From Polyangium sp. 6x1 (GTDB taxonomy: Bacteria; Myxococcota_A; Polyangia; Polyangiales; Polyangiaceae): DNA of 55,221 bases. Below are positions 24,345-32,971 of this stretch, piece after piece. The stretch spans positions 1-55,221 of the forward strand of contig NZ_JARZHH010000073.1 of the NCBI RefSeq assembly GCF_029946515.1, written 5' to 3'. Below the pieces are notes generated by a model that was given only the letters and a program-made list of their open reading frames with translations, ran no database searches and had not been told where the DNA came from. The first letter of the stretch is position 1, and each line of letters opens with the position of its first letter. A program made the position numbers and the translations under genes.

Positions 24345-27035
24345 ATGCGTACAACTCGTCTTGCCTACGCGCTCGTGCTCGCCACCGTCGGCGCGGCCGG
24401 GTGCGGCTCGGATCCCACGACCGGAACCCCCCAGCCGCCGCCCGCGGAGACCGCCGAATACAGCCTCGGAGGCACGGTGAAGGGCCTCGCCGGCAAGGGC
24501 CTCGTCCTCGAGGTCGCCCTCCCCGACGCGCTCTTCTCGAACCTCGAGGTCGACGCCGACGGTGAATTCACCTTCCAGCCCGCGCTCGCCGACGGCGACG
24601 GCTACGAGGTCAAGGTCGCGGTGCAGCCCGCGGACCCCGCGCAGAGCTGTACCGTCACCGGGGGCAAGGGCGTCGTGGCCGGCGCCGACGTGAAGGGTGT
24701 CTCCGTCGATTGTGTGACCCTCCCGCCGAATCCGCGATGGATTGGCGGCACGGCCTCGGGCCTCAAGGGAACGGGCCTCGTGCTCCAGAACAACGGCAAG
24801 GACGACCTCTCCGTCGCGATGGATGGCGCCTTCCAGTTCACGACGCCCGAGGTCGACGGCGACGCCTATGACGTGACGGTCCTCGCGCAGCCCACGAATC
24901 CCGCGCAAACGTGTACGGTCGAGGCGGGGAAGGGGACGGTCGAGGGCGCCGACGTCAAGAGCGTCCTCGTGCAATGCACCGACGATCCGCCGGTCTTCAG
25001 CGTCGATCCCACGACGATCGACGTCACGAATGCGGATCGCTGTGATTTCCTGGACGCGGCCCATTGTCTCTTCCCCTGGCCGAACGACCATTTCACCGTG
25101 GCCGACCCCACGACGAGCACCGGCCGCCGCCTCGCGCTCGACCCGCTGTCCATGCCCATCAATGTCGAGGTCGACCTCTCTCCGGCGGCGGGCCTCCCCG
25201 CGGGGTCGATCGTGAGCCCCGGCGGCATCGGAATGGATCCGACGGACTGGAACCGCGCCGACGGGTTTTCCCCGGGCCAGATGCTGCTCACGTACGTGCC
25301 GGGCCTCGACCTCGGCATGACCGGGATCGGTCCGATCACGCACATGGATCGCTCGCTCGAAGCCGATTCGCCGCTCGTCGTGATCGACGCCGAGACCCTC
25401 GAGCGCCACCTCGTCTGGGGCGAGCTCGATTCGTATGCGACGAGCGACGCGACGCGCGCGCTCATCATTCGCGCGGGCATCAACTTCCGCGAGGGGCGCA
25501 GGTACGTCGTCGCGCTCCGCAACCTGAAGGACAGCGCCGGGCAGGTGATCGAGGCCTCGGACGCGTTCCAGGTCTACCGCGACGCGATCCCCTCGAACGT
25601 GCCTGCGATCGAGGCGCGGCGTGATTCGATGGAGAAGATCTTCGACGTCCTCGCGGGCGCGGGCGTCGAGCGCAAGGAGCTCTACCTCGCCTGGGATTTC
25701 ACGACGGCCAGCGCGAAGAGCACCACCGGCCGCATGCTCCACATCCGGGACGACGCCTTCGACAAACTCGGCAATGCCGCGCCGACGTTCACGGTCACGC
25801 AGGTCCTCCAGAACCCCGACGCGAACCGCTCGCGCCGCATCATCGGCACGTTCACCGTCCCGAACTACCTGAACAAGGCGAACGGCGTCTCGGGTTCGTC
25901 GTTCAATTACAATGCACCGAACGACGGACTGCCGGATCAGCTCGACGGCAACGGTACGCTCCAGGCGAACTTCATCTGCAACGTCCCGCGTGCGGCTCTC
26001 CCGGACGGGAACGATAACACGCAGCCCGTCGTCCCCGGCCGCGCGGCGCTTTATGGCCACGGCCAGCAGGGAGCAGCGAGCCAGGTGAACGGCGGCGCCG
26101 CGACCGGCGAGCTTTCGAACGCGTACAATTTCGTCTTCTGCGCGACGGACTTCATCGGCATGTCCTCGAGCGACGACCTCAACATCCTCCAGCTGGTCGC
26201 CGAGTGGGGCCGGATGAACACGCTCGCCGACCGGCTCCAGCAGGGCCTCCTGAACAACCTCTTCCTCGCGCGGCTCATGATCCACCCGCAGGGCTTCATC
26301 TCGGATCCGGCGTTCCGGGGCGGCCCGCAGAACCAGCCGCTCATCGACACGAGCGACGTGTTCTATTACGGCATCAGCCAGGGCGGCATCCTCGGCGGCG
26401 CGGTCGTCGCGATCTCGCAGGACATCCGCCGCGGCGTGCTCGGCGTCACGGGCATGAATTACAGCGTCCTGCTCGACCGCGCCACGGGCTTCGATGATCT
26501 CCGGCCGTTCATGGATCAGGCCTACACGAACGAATTCGACCGGCGCTTCATCTTCTCGGCCATGCAAAACCTCTGGGATCGCGGCGAGACGAACGGGTAT
26601 GCCTGGCACGTCGGCAATGATCCGCTCCCGAAGACGCCGGCCCACGCCGTGCTCATGCAGAACGCGTTCGCCGACCATCAGGTCACGCAATGGTCGGCCG
26701 ACATCGAGGCGCGCACGATCGGCGCGGGGATCCACGTGCCCGTCTTGAATCCGGGCCGCTCGATCGACGTGAACCCGTATTTCGGCATCCAGCCGCTCGA
26801 GAGCTACCCGCATTTCGGCTCGGCGCTCTTCGTCTGGGATACGGGGCCCTATGACATGGCGACGAACAAGGGCACGCCGGCGCCGCCCGTCGGGAACGAG
26901 CCGCTGCGCGACGGGGTCGATCCCCACGGCATTCCGCGCGTGCAGCCCGGCGCGCGCTTGCAGATCTCCGAGTTCCTGCGCTCGACGGGCAAGGTCATCG
27001 ATCCTTGCGGCAATGCCCCCTGCCTCGTGCCGTAG
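24345..27035 (+). CDS. Large lipoprotein: two repeated beta domains and an alpha/beta-hydrolase-like region
   Basis: An 896-residue exported lipoprotein (signal peptide ending VGAAGC, Cys20). Residues about 37-215 are two copies of a 90-residue beta-sandwich-like unit (SLGGTVKGLAGKGLVLEV ... QPADPAQSCTVTGGKGVV; GGTASGLKGTGLVLQN ... QPTNPAQTCTVEAGKG), each with a paired Cys. The remaining 650 residues include ALYGHGQQGAA and a nucleophile elbow FYYGISQGGILGG (GXSXGG), suggesting an esterase-type hydrolase. The substrate is unknown. ATG 24345 is preferred because GGAGGA precedes it; the in-frame ATG at 24312 lies in the hairpin. Confidence 0.78.
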   Translation: MRTTRLAYALVLATVGAAGCGSDPTTGTPQPPPAETAEYSLGGTVKGLAGKGLVLEVALPDALFSNLEVDADGEFTFQPALADGDGYEVKVAVQPADPAQSCTVTGGKGVVAGADVKGVSVDCVTLPPNPRWIGGTASGLKGTGLVLQNNGKDDLSVAMDGAFQFTTPEVDGDAYDVTVLAQPTNPAQTCTVEAGKGTVEGADVKSVLVQCTDDPPVFSVDPTTIDVTNADRCDFLDAAHCLFPWPNDHFTVADPTTSTGRRLALDPLSMPINVEVDLSPAAGLPAGSIVSPGGIGMDPTDWNRADGFSPGQMLLTYVPGLDLGMTGIGPITHMDRSLEADSPLVVIDAETLERHLVWGELDSYATSDATRALIIRAGINFREGRRYVVALRNLKDSAGQVIEASDAFQVYRDAIPSNVPAIEARRDSMEKIFDVLAGAGVERKELYLAWDFTTASAKSTTGRMLHIRDDAFDKLGNAAPTFTVTQVLQNPDANRSRRIIGTFTVPNYLNKANGVSGSSFNYNAPNDGLPDQLDGNGTLQANFICNVPRAALPDGNDNTQPVVPGRAALYGHGQQGAASQVNGGAATGELSNAYNFVFCATDFIGMSSSDDLNILQLVAEWGRMNTLADRLQQGLLNNLFLARLMIHPQGFISDPAFRGGPQNQPLIDTSDVFYYGISQGGILGGAVVAISQDIRRGVLGVTGMNYSVLLDRATGFDDLRPFMDQAYTNEFDRRFIFSAMQNLWDRGETNGYAWHVGNDPLPKTPAHAVLMQNAFADHQVTQWSADIEARTIGAGIHVPVLNPGRSIDVNPYFGIQPLESYPHFGSALFVWDTGPYDMATNKGTPAPPVGNEPLRDGVDPHGIPRVQPGARLQISEFLRSTGKVIDPCGNAPCLVP

Positions 27036-27050
27036 GGCGCGTGATCCTCG

Positions 27051-27581
27051 TCAGGCGCGGCCGAGCGCGCGGGCGACGACCCGGTAGTGCGCAAGCATCT
27101 CGGCGTACGAGAAATGCGCATTGCGCCCGCTCGGATTCGGCACCACGAAGACCCGCGCGCCGCAGAGCTCCTCCGGCTGCTCACCGCAGGCGATGGGCTC
27201 CGAGGCCTTCTTGTTGAAATAACTCCGACAAACCGTGATGCCCACGAAGACCACGATGCGTGGGCGGTACTTCCGGATCTTCGTGGTGAGCGCGCGCCTG
27301 CCCGCGTCGTAGTCCTCGCGCCCGAGGTCCATCACGCCGCGCGTCGCGCGGGCGACCAGGTTCGTCAGGCCGAGGCCGTGATCGAGCAGGCGCATCTCCT
27401 CCTCGGGCGCGAGGCGCTGCGGGACCAGGCCACTCTCGTGGAGCAGCTTCCAGAACGCGTTCGCCGGATTGGCGAAGTTATGCCCTTTCTGCGCCGAGAG
27501 GAGCCCCGGGTTGATCCCGACGAACAGCGCGTCGAGGCCCGGGGCGAGGATGTCGGGGGTCGCGAGCTTCGGCGAGGGCAT
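27051..27581 (-). CDS. mug: Mismatch-specific uracil-DNA glycosylase (Mug/TDG family)
   Basis: Removes uracil or ethenocytosine opposite guanine as the first step of base excision repair. The 176-residue length fits the family. The N-terminal motif LFVGINPGLLSAQKGHNFANPANAFWKLL carries the GINPG active-site loop, and NPSGRNAHFSY is the second motif that inserts into the DNA. LTNLVARATRG and IVVFVGITVCRSYF match the core strands. It is convergent with the lipoprotein gene, 15 bp apart. Confidence 0.9.
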   Translation of the reverse strand: MPSPKLATPDILAPGLDALFVGINPGLLSAQKGHNFANPANAFWKLLHESGLVPQRLAPEEEMRLLDHGLGLTNLVARATRGVMDLGREDYDAGRRALTTKIRKYRPRIVVFVGITVCRSYFNKKASEPIACGEQPEELCGARVFVVPNPSGRNAHFSYAEMLAHYRVVARALGRA

Positions 27582-27600
27582 GACGAACCATACCTCGAAG

Positions 27601-28377
27601 TCAGGAACTGCTCATGCGCCGGATGCAGAGCTTCAGCGCGTCGCGCAAGCTCGCGAGCGTCGTGGTGGTCGACATGTCGAGCCCGAGCCCGATCATCGTC
27701 TGCGCCACCGTGGGTCGGATGCCCGTGATGATGCCCTCGGCCCCCATCAGGCGAATGGCATTGATCATTTGCAGGAGATGGGCCGCCGTCGCCGTGTCGA
27801 CGAGGTCGACGCCAGTGAGGTCCAGGATCGCGAAGCGAGCCCGGGTCTGGACGACGGTCTGGAGCAGGTTCTCCATCACGTCGGCGGCGCGCGCGCTGTC
27901 CACCACGCCCACGAGCGGAAGCGTGAGCACCTGATCCCAGACCTGGATGATGGGGATCCCGAGATCCTTGATGACCTGCTGTTGCTTGTGGATGAGCTCC
28001 ATCTTGGCGAGGAGCTCTTGCTCGACGCGCTTGAGCTCGCTGACGTCCAGATGGCCCTTTGGCCGCAGCGCCACGTAAATCTCGTCGCCTTCCGCCCGCC
28101 ACGCGACGCACACGTATGGCGCACGCCCCCCATCTCTCTCCCGCAAGCTGCAATCGAAGACCGACGGCTCTCCTCCCTCGTGGACCTCCTCGTACGCGGC
28201 GGAGAGCGCCCCGAGCTCCCCGAGCGGCGCGCCTTGCCGGACGCCGGCGCCGAACACGCGCTCGGCAGCCAGGTTGCTTTGGGCAATGGTGCCGTCGGGC
28301 CGGACGACGAGACACACGTCGGGATTCGTCGAAAAAAAGCGACGCGCTTGAGAATCGTTCTGCATCTCCGTATTCAT
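27601..28377 (-). CDS. RsbR-like regulator: PAS-like sensor and STAS domain
   Basis: A 258-residue protein with an N-terminal PAS-like domain (FFSTNPDVCLVVRPDGTIAQSNLAAERVFG, about 14-105), a coiled-coil linker (SELKRVEQELLAKMELIHKQQQVIKDLG, 113-140) and a C-terminal STAS domain. The STAS part (DLTGVDLVDTATAAHLLQMINAIRLMGAEGIITGIRPTVAQTMIGLG) closely resembles RsbR of stressosomes, and Thr195 in VDTAT is in the position phosphorylated in RsbR. The partners RsbS and RsbT are not in this window. ATG 28377 gives the natural PAS start. Likely a cytosolic signal integrator. Confidence 0.83.
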   Translation of the reverse strand: MNTEMQNDSQARRFFSTNPDVCLVVRPDGTIAQSNLAAERVFGAGVRQGAPLGELGALSAAYEEVHEGGEPSVFDCSLRERDGGRAPYVCVAWRAEGDEIYVALRPKGHLDVSELKRVEQELLAKMELIHKQQQVIKDLGIPIIQVWDQVLTLPLVGVVDSARAADVMENLLQTVVQTRARFAILDLTGVDLVDTATAAHLLQMINAIRLMGAEGIITGIRPTVAQTMIGLGLDMSTTTTLASLRDALKLCIRRMSSS

Positions 28378-28549
28378 CCCCCGTCTTTGCCGTGCCGCGT
28401 CCCCCAGACGAGCCAGCGGTTTCCCGCGTCGAACCTGCCACGACGGCAGATGCAATGACAAGCCCGAACGCGCGCCCCGACAGGCGGCGGCTGTCATCCA
28501 CCGAGGGTTCGTCCACGGCTTCCTGATTCCGTGATATCGTGCGGTCACC

Positions 28550-29392
28550 ATGCCGCCCGCCCTCCCTGTCCTCGGCCTCGACCTCGGCGCGACACTCACC
28601 AAGATCGCCTTTCGTCAGGGCGAACTGCACACCGAGCGCTGGCCCTCGCGGGATCTCGACGCCGTCCGCGCGCGGATCGTCGAGCTCGCTCCACGTCGCA
28701 TCGTGATGACGGGCGGCGGCGCGGCCGTGCTCGGCGCGAGCGCGCCCTTCGCGGCCGCGACCAGCGTCTCCGAGTTCGAGGCCTGGTCGCTCGGCGCGGC
28801 GACGCTCGCGGCCGAGGAGGGCCTCGTCTTGCCCGCGCGGCACCTGCTCGTGTCGGCCGGCACGGGGACGTCGGTGCTCGTCGTCGAAGGAGGCTCGGCC
28901 GTGCGCGCGGGCGGGACGGGGCTCGGCGGGGGAACGCTCGTCGGGCTTGGCAAGCTCCTCGTGGGCGCGGCCTCGTTCGCCGAGCTCTCGGCGCTCGCGG
29001 CGCGCGGGTCGCGCGGGTCGGTCGATTTGCTCGTCGGCGACGTGTATTCGCAGGGCGCGCCCATTCCGGCGCACCTCACGGCGTCCAATTTCGCGAAGCT
29101 CGCCTCGACGGAGCCGGCCGACCTCGCGCACGCGCTCGTCGGGCTCGTCGGGGAGAACATCGCGCTCGTTTGCGCGGGGATCGCGCGCCTCGCGGGGACG
29201 GATACGGTCGTGCTCGGCGGCACCACGCTCGCGGAGAACCCGGCGCTCGTCGAGGTCCTCACGCAGACGCTCGGGCTCACGGGGCTCGCCGCGTGGTTCC
29301 TCCGCCGCGGCGCGTATTGCGGCGCCGTGGGGGCCCTCGTGGCAGGAGAGCGCATCGCCCATGGCGATTCCGAGCGCGGTTGTCCTGGCTAA
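28550..29392 (+). CDS. coaW: Type II pantothenate kinase
   Basis: Phosphorylates pantothenate, the first step of coenzyme A synthesis. The 280 residues show the acetate-kinase-fold phosphate loop GLDLGATLTK, GTGTSVLVVEGG, the family hallmark RAGGTGLGGGTLVGLGKLLVG, LLVGDVYSQGAPIPAHLTASNFAKL, and VVLGGTTLAENP with the C-terminal AYCGAVGALVAG. Type II enzymes are known from staphylococci and eukaryotes and are scattered in other bacteria. ATG 28550 follows the divergent RsbR-like gene by 172 bp. The 3' end overlaps the convergent TPR gene by 4 bp. Confidence 0.83.
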   Translation: MPPALPVLGLDLGATLTKIAFRQGELHTERWPSRDLDAVRARIVELAPRRIVMTGGGAAVLGASAPFAAATSVSEFEAWSLGAATLAAEEGLVLPARHLLVSAGTGTSVLVVEGGSAVRAGGTGLGGGTLVGLGKLLVGAASFAELSALAARGSRGSVDLLVGDVYSQGAPIPAHLTASNFAKLASTEPADLAHALVGLVGENIALVCAGIARLAGTDTVVLGGTTLAENPALVEVLTQTLGLTGLAAWFLRRGAYCGAVGALVAGERIAHGDSERGCPG

Positions 29393-30960
29393 CCCCCGGC
29401 AAACACCGTGCGGAGCTCGCCTTCGCGCGTGAAATAGGTGACGCAGGACGAGGAGCGATTGCCCCGTAGCATCCGGAGCGCGTGCTCCAGAATGGCGCGG
29501 CGGGCGCGGGGTTCGTTGACGGCCGGCAAGGCGAGGCCGAGCGTCTCCTCGGCGGCGTCCGCGAGCAGCCACGGCGCGCGGCGCAGGAGCTCTCTCCACG
29601 CCGCGTCGCGCGCCTCCGCGTGCCCGAGATCGTCCTCGACGAGCCAGAGGTTCACCCAGGCGCTCACGCGGGAAGGTGTGTCGCGGCAGGTGCGCGCGAG
29701 GTCCTCCACGGCCGCCGGGAGATCCCCGCGCAATCGATGGGCCTCGCCACGAACCCCGAAAAGCGTGGGACCCACGAGCGCGGGCGCGCAATCGATGCTG
29801 CGCTGAAAACAGGCGAGCGCGGCGGCGTGTTCGCCCCGGAGGACGTGCACGGCGCCCATGCCGATGTGCAGCCACCGGGCGCGGGGTTGAATGGCGAGGC
29901 CGCCACGAAAATCCGCCTCGGCCTCGTCGACGCGCCCGAGCCAGAGGAGCAATTCGCCCCGATACGCGTGCGGGTGGTGCGAGCGCGGATGGTCCCGCCG
30001 GATCGCGTCGAATTCGCCGAGCACGTCCGCGGGGGACCGGCTGCGGATCGACCATTGCAAAACCTTGGCGCGGTGGCGCGCCGAGCTGCGGAGCGGGGGC
30101 GCGGCGGGGTGCTCGGGGTCGTCGAGCCGCGCGAGCATTGCCTCCGGGAAGAGGCGCGCGAGGAGGCGGAGCCGGAGGGCGCGCGGGGCCGGCAGCTCGC
30201 CTTCTTCCTCGCGGAATCGGTCGCCGAGGCGCCACGCGAGTGGCGCGAGCGCGGCCTCCGGGAGCGCGTCCCAGGCGCGGTTCGCGAGGCGCGCGGCGCG
30301 ATCGAGGGCGGGGGCGACGAATCGACGATGAAGCGCACGCTCGATGTCGCGGCCGGGTTCGTCCGTGCCGCGGCCGATCGCCGTGAGCGTCTCGATATCG
30401 AGGAACCCGAAATGCTGCCGGCCGAGCGCGACGAGCTCCAGATCGATCCGCCACGTCTGGTCCTCGTCGGCGACGTGTTTGGCCGCGAGCAGATCGCGGA
30501 TGGCGCCGCGCGGATCGCCGCTCGCGCTCTTCCCCCGGGCGCGGCGCACGAGCGCTTCGGCCTCCTGGAAACACGTTTGGCGCGCCGTACCATTTTCGTC
30601 CTGCTCACGCGCGCCGAACGCGCGCAGGAGCTCGGCCGCGCGTTCGCGCAGCGCGGGGTCGTCGGGCGCGAGCGCGCGCAAGAGCTCGACGTGCTTCTGG
30701 CAGCCGGAAAACCTCCCCGCGCTTCGATCGAGGCTCGCCGCGGCGAGGTGGATCTTCGCCGCCTCGCGCGGGCCCTCGGCCGTCGCGAGCGCGAGCGCCT
30801 GCGTGATCCACGCGTCGACGAGGCGCCGATCGCCGAGGCGAAACGCGAGCCGCGCGGCCTCGAGCGCCTGATTCACGTCGCGGGCAGAGGCCGGATCATG
30901 ACGCCCGAGGGCCTCCCAGGCCGCGCGCGTCCCTCCTTTGCGCCCCTCGTCGATCGTCAC
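29389..30960 (-). CDS. Soluble TPR-repeat protein
   Basis: A 523-residue, Arg- and Ala-rich helical protein without signal peptide or membrane segment. Several TPR-like units can be followed (EAARLAFRLGDRRLVDAWITQALALATA; AYRGELLLWLGRVDEAEADFRGGLAIQP; MGAVHVLRGEHAAALACFQRSIDCAPA; GVRGEAHRLRGDLPAAVEDLART). It probably mediates protein contacts. The start is not certain; GTG 30960 lies in the short gap to the divergent hydrolase, inside an 8-2-8 inverted repeat (30951-30968), and has no obvious Shine-Dalgarno. Confidence 0.7.
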   Translation of the reverse strand: MTIDEGRKGGTRAAWEALGRHDPASARDVNQALEAARLAFRLGDRRLVDAWITQALALATAEGPREAAKIHLAAASLDRSAGRFSGCQKHVELLRALAPDDPALRERAAELLRAFGAREQDENGTARQTCFQEAEALVRRARGKSASGDPRGAIRDLLAAKHVADEDQTWRIDLELVALGRQHFGFLDIETLTAIGRGTDEPGRDIERALHRRFVAPALDRAARLANRAWDALPEAALAPLAWRLGDRFREEEGELPAPRALRLRLLARLFPEAMLARLDDPEHPAAPPLRSSARHRAKVLQWSIRSRSPADVLGEFDAIRRDHPRSHHPHAYRGELLLWLGRVDEAEADFRGGLAIQPRARWLHIGMGAVHVLRGEHAAALACFQRSIDCAPALVGPTLFGVRGEAHRLRGDLPAAVEDLARTCRDTPSRVSAWVNLWLVEDDLGHAEARDAAWRELLRRAPWLLADAAEETLGLALPAVNEPRARRAILEHALRMLRGNRSSSCVTYFTREGELRTVFAGG

Positions 30961-31054
30961 GACGATCGTCGATACGTCGAGCGTTCGCCGGCGTAAAGCG
31001 GGAATCGCTTTTTCGTTGTCACGCCCGCGCCGGCGGGGCGAAGATACGCCCGTG

Positions 31055-32959
31055 ATGGTGCTCTCCCGCCGTTTGCTGCCGCTCGTCGCGCTGCTCGCCT
31101 CGGCCTGCGGATCCCCGAAGCCGCCCGAGGTCGCGAAGGCCGAGCGCCGCGACATGCAGTTCGCCCGCCCCGCGATGCAGCCGCCCGTGTTCCTCGATCC
31201 GCAGCGAAAAGAAAAGCTCGCCGGGGCCTTCCCTGCCATCGAGCGATATATCGCGGACGTGGTGGCGCGGCGGGGTTTTCCGGGCGTCGCTTTTGGCATC
31301 GTGATCGACGGCGAGCTCGTGTATGCCAAAGGGTTTGGCGTGGCCGACGTCGCGTCGAAGGCGCCCGTCGACAAGGACACGGTCTTTCGGATCGCCTCGC
31401 TCACGAAGAGCTTCACGGCGATGTCCGTTCTCGAGCTCCGGGACGAGGGAAAACTTTCGCTCGACGATCCGGCCGTGAAATACGTCCCCGAGCTCGCTGG
31501 CCTCCGGTATCCGACGCGCGACGCGGCGCCGATCACGCTCCGGCACCTCCTCGGCCATGGCGCCGGGTTCCCCGAGGACAACCCCTGGGGCGATCGACAG
31601 CTCGGCCTGTCCGACGCCGATTTTTCGAAGATGATGCGCGAGGGGTTTCCGTTTTCGACGTCCCCCGGCTCGACGTTCGAGTATTCGAACACTGGATTCG
31701 CGATCCTCGGGCGCGTGATCACGAACGTCTCGGGGATCGATTACGCGGATTACCTGCGGACGCGGATCCTCTCGCCGCTCGGCATGAACCGGACGGTCCT
31801 CGACGAGCGGATGGTCGAGAAGGCGCACCTCGCGCGGGGGTATCGCAAGGAGGGCGACGCGCTCGTGCCCGAGGTGAACCTGCCCCACGGCGCGTACGGC
31901 GCCATGGGCGGGCTGTATTCGTCGCTCGCCGACATGGCGCGTTACGTGGCGTATCATCTCTCGGCGTGGCCGCCACGCGACGAGCGGGAGGCGGGTCCGG
32001 TCCGGCGGAGCACGCTGCGCGAGATGCACGAGAGCGGCCGCGCCACGGGGCTCTGGGCGTCGCCCGGGCTCGGGGAGGAGCCGCCGTTCGTGTACGCGAC
32101 CGGTTATGCGTTCGGGCTCGGGAAGTTCGAGACGTGCGAATTCACGCGAGGCGTCTCGCACACGGGGGGTTTGCCCGGGTATGGGTCGGTGATCCAGTTC
32201 TTGCCCGAATACGGCGTCGGTGTGATCGCCATGTCGAACCTCACGTACGCGCCCATGCAGCGGCTCGCGTACGAGGCGCTGCAGCGCCTGCACGACACGG
32301 GCGCGCTCGTGCCGCGCGCATTCGTGCCCTCGGAGGCGCTCGTGCGTGCGAAGGAGGCCACGCGTCGGCTCGTCGCGAAATGGAGCGATGCCGAGGCGGA
32401 CGCGATTTTTGCGGATTCGCTTTACCTCGACAAACCACGCGAGGAATGGGTGAAGGACCTCGAAGCGCTACGCGCGGCGCACGGGGCGTGCCGGGAGGAG
32501 GGCACGATCGAGGCGGAGAACGCGCTCCGGGGCACGTTCCGGCTCGGATGCGAGAAGGGGTGGATCGGCGTGTCGCTCACGCTCGCGCCGACCTCGCCGC
32601 CGCGCATGCAGGCCCTCGATTTCCACAGCGTGCTGCCGCCGCCGAGCGCGCTCGCCTCGGGCGGGGACAAACTCGTGCGGCTCGTGAATCGATGGGACGA
32701 CGCCGGCGCGGCCGAGCTCTTCGATACGAGCGTGGACCTCGGGCGCATGAAGGCGCTGCTCGCCGGCCTGAAGGAGATTCGTGGGGGGTGTCGGATCGGC
32801 GACGTGATCGGGGGCGACGGCGCCACGCGGGCGAGCTTTGGCCTCGATTGCCAGAAATACCCCGTGGCGGTGGAGATCACGCGGAAGGCGGGCGCGGAGA
32901 AGCTCGACGGCGTGCGGTTCTTCCCGCCTCCGAGAGAGGCTGCGCGGTGCGCGCAATAG
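31055..32959 (+). CDS. Lipoprotein serine hydrolase, class C beta-lactamase fold, with duplicated C-terminal domain
   Basis: A 634-residue exported lipoprotein (lipobox LASAC, Cys18). The beta-lactamase/DD-peptidase-like domain has SLTK (Ser115, Lys118), Y210-S-N212 and HTGG further on, the three catalytic motifs. This family includes esterases and D-amino peptidases, so antibiotic resistance should not be assumed. After about residue 425 come two copies of an unassigned 80-90-residue unit (RLVAKWSDAEADAIFADS ... GACREE ... LGCEKG and RLVNRWDDAGAAELFDTS ... GGCRIG ... LDCQKY), each with two Cys that could form a disulfide. ATG 31055 or the adjacent GTG 31052 are possible starts. Confidence 0.85.
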   Translation: MVLSRRLLPLVALLASACGSPKPPEVAKAERRDMQFARPAMQPPVFLDPQRKEKLAGAFPAIERYIADVVARRGFPGVAFGIVIDGELVYAKGFGVADVASKAPVDKDTVFRIASLTKSFTAMSVLELRDEGKLSLDDPAVKYVPELAGLRYPTRDAAPITLRHLLGHGAGFPEDNPWGDRQLGLSDADFSKMMREGFPFSTSPGSTFEYSNTGFAILGRVITNVSGIDYADYLRTRILSPLGMNRTVLDERMVEKAHLARGYRKEGDALVPEVNLPHGAYGAMGGLYSSLADMARYVAYHLSAWPPRDEREAGPVRRSTLREMHESGRATGLWASPGLGEEPPFVYATGYAFGLGKFETCEFTRGVSHTGGLPGYGSVIQFLPEYGVGVIAMSNLTYAPMQRLAYEALQRLHDTGALVPRAFVPSEALVRAKEATRRLVAKWSDAEADAIFADSLYLDKPREEWVKDLEALRAAHGACREEGTIEAENALRGTFRLGCEKGWIGVSLTLAPTSPPRMQALDFHSVLPPPSALASGGDKLVRLVNRWDDAGAAELFDTSVDLGRMKALLAGLKEIRGGCRIGDVIGGDGATRASFGLDCQKYPVAVEITRKAGAEKLDGVRFFPPPREAARCAQ

Positions 32960-32971
32960 GCGCGCACCGGC

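Noticed and set aside
23949-26927. Minus-strand frame of 992 codons
   Set aside because: Antisense shadow of the sulfite reductase and lipoprotein genes in GC-rich DNA; composition is Arg/His/Asp-rich and no motif is seen.
27365-30574. Minus-strand frame of 1069 codons
   Set aside because: It crosses several well-supported genes on both strands and has no recognisable domain; high GC removes stop codons by chance.
31055-32959. Antibiotic-resistance beta-lactamase
   Set aside because: The SxxK, YxN and HTG motifs are shared by many esterases and peptidases of this fold; nothing indicates beta-lactam hydrolysis.
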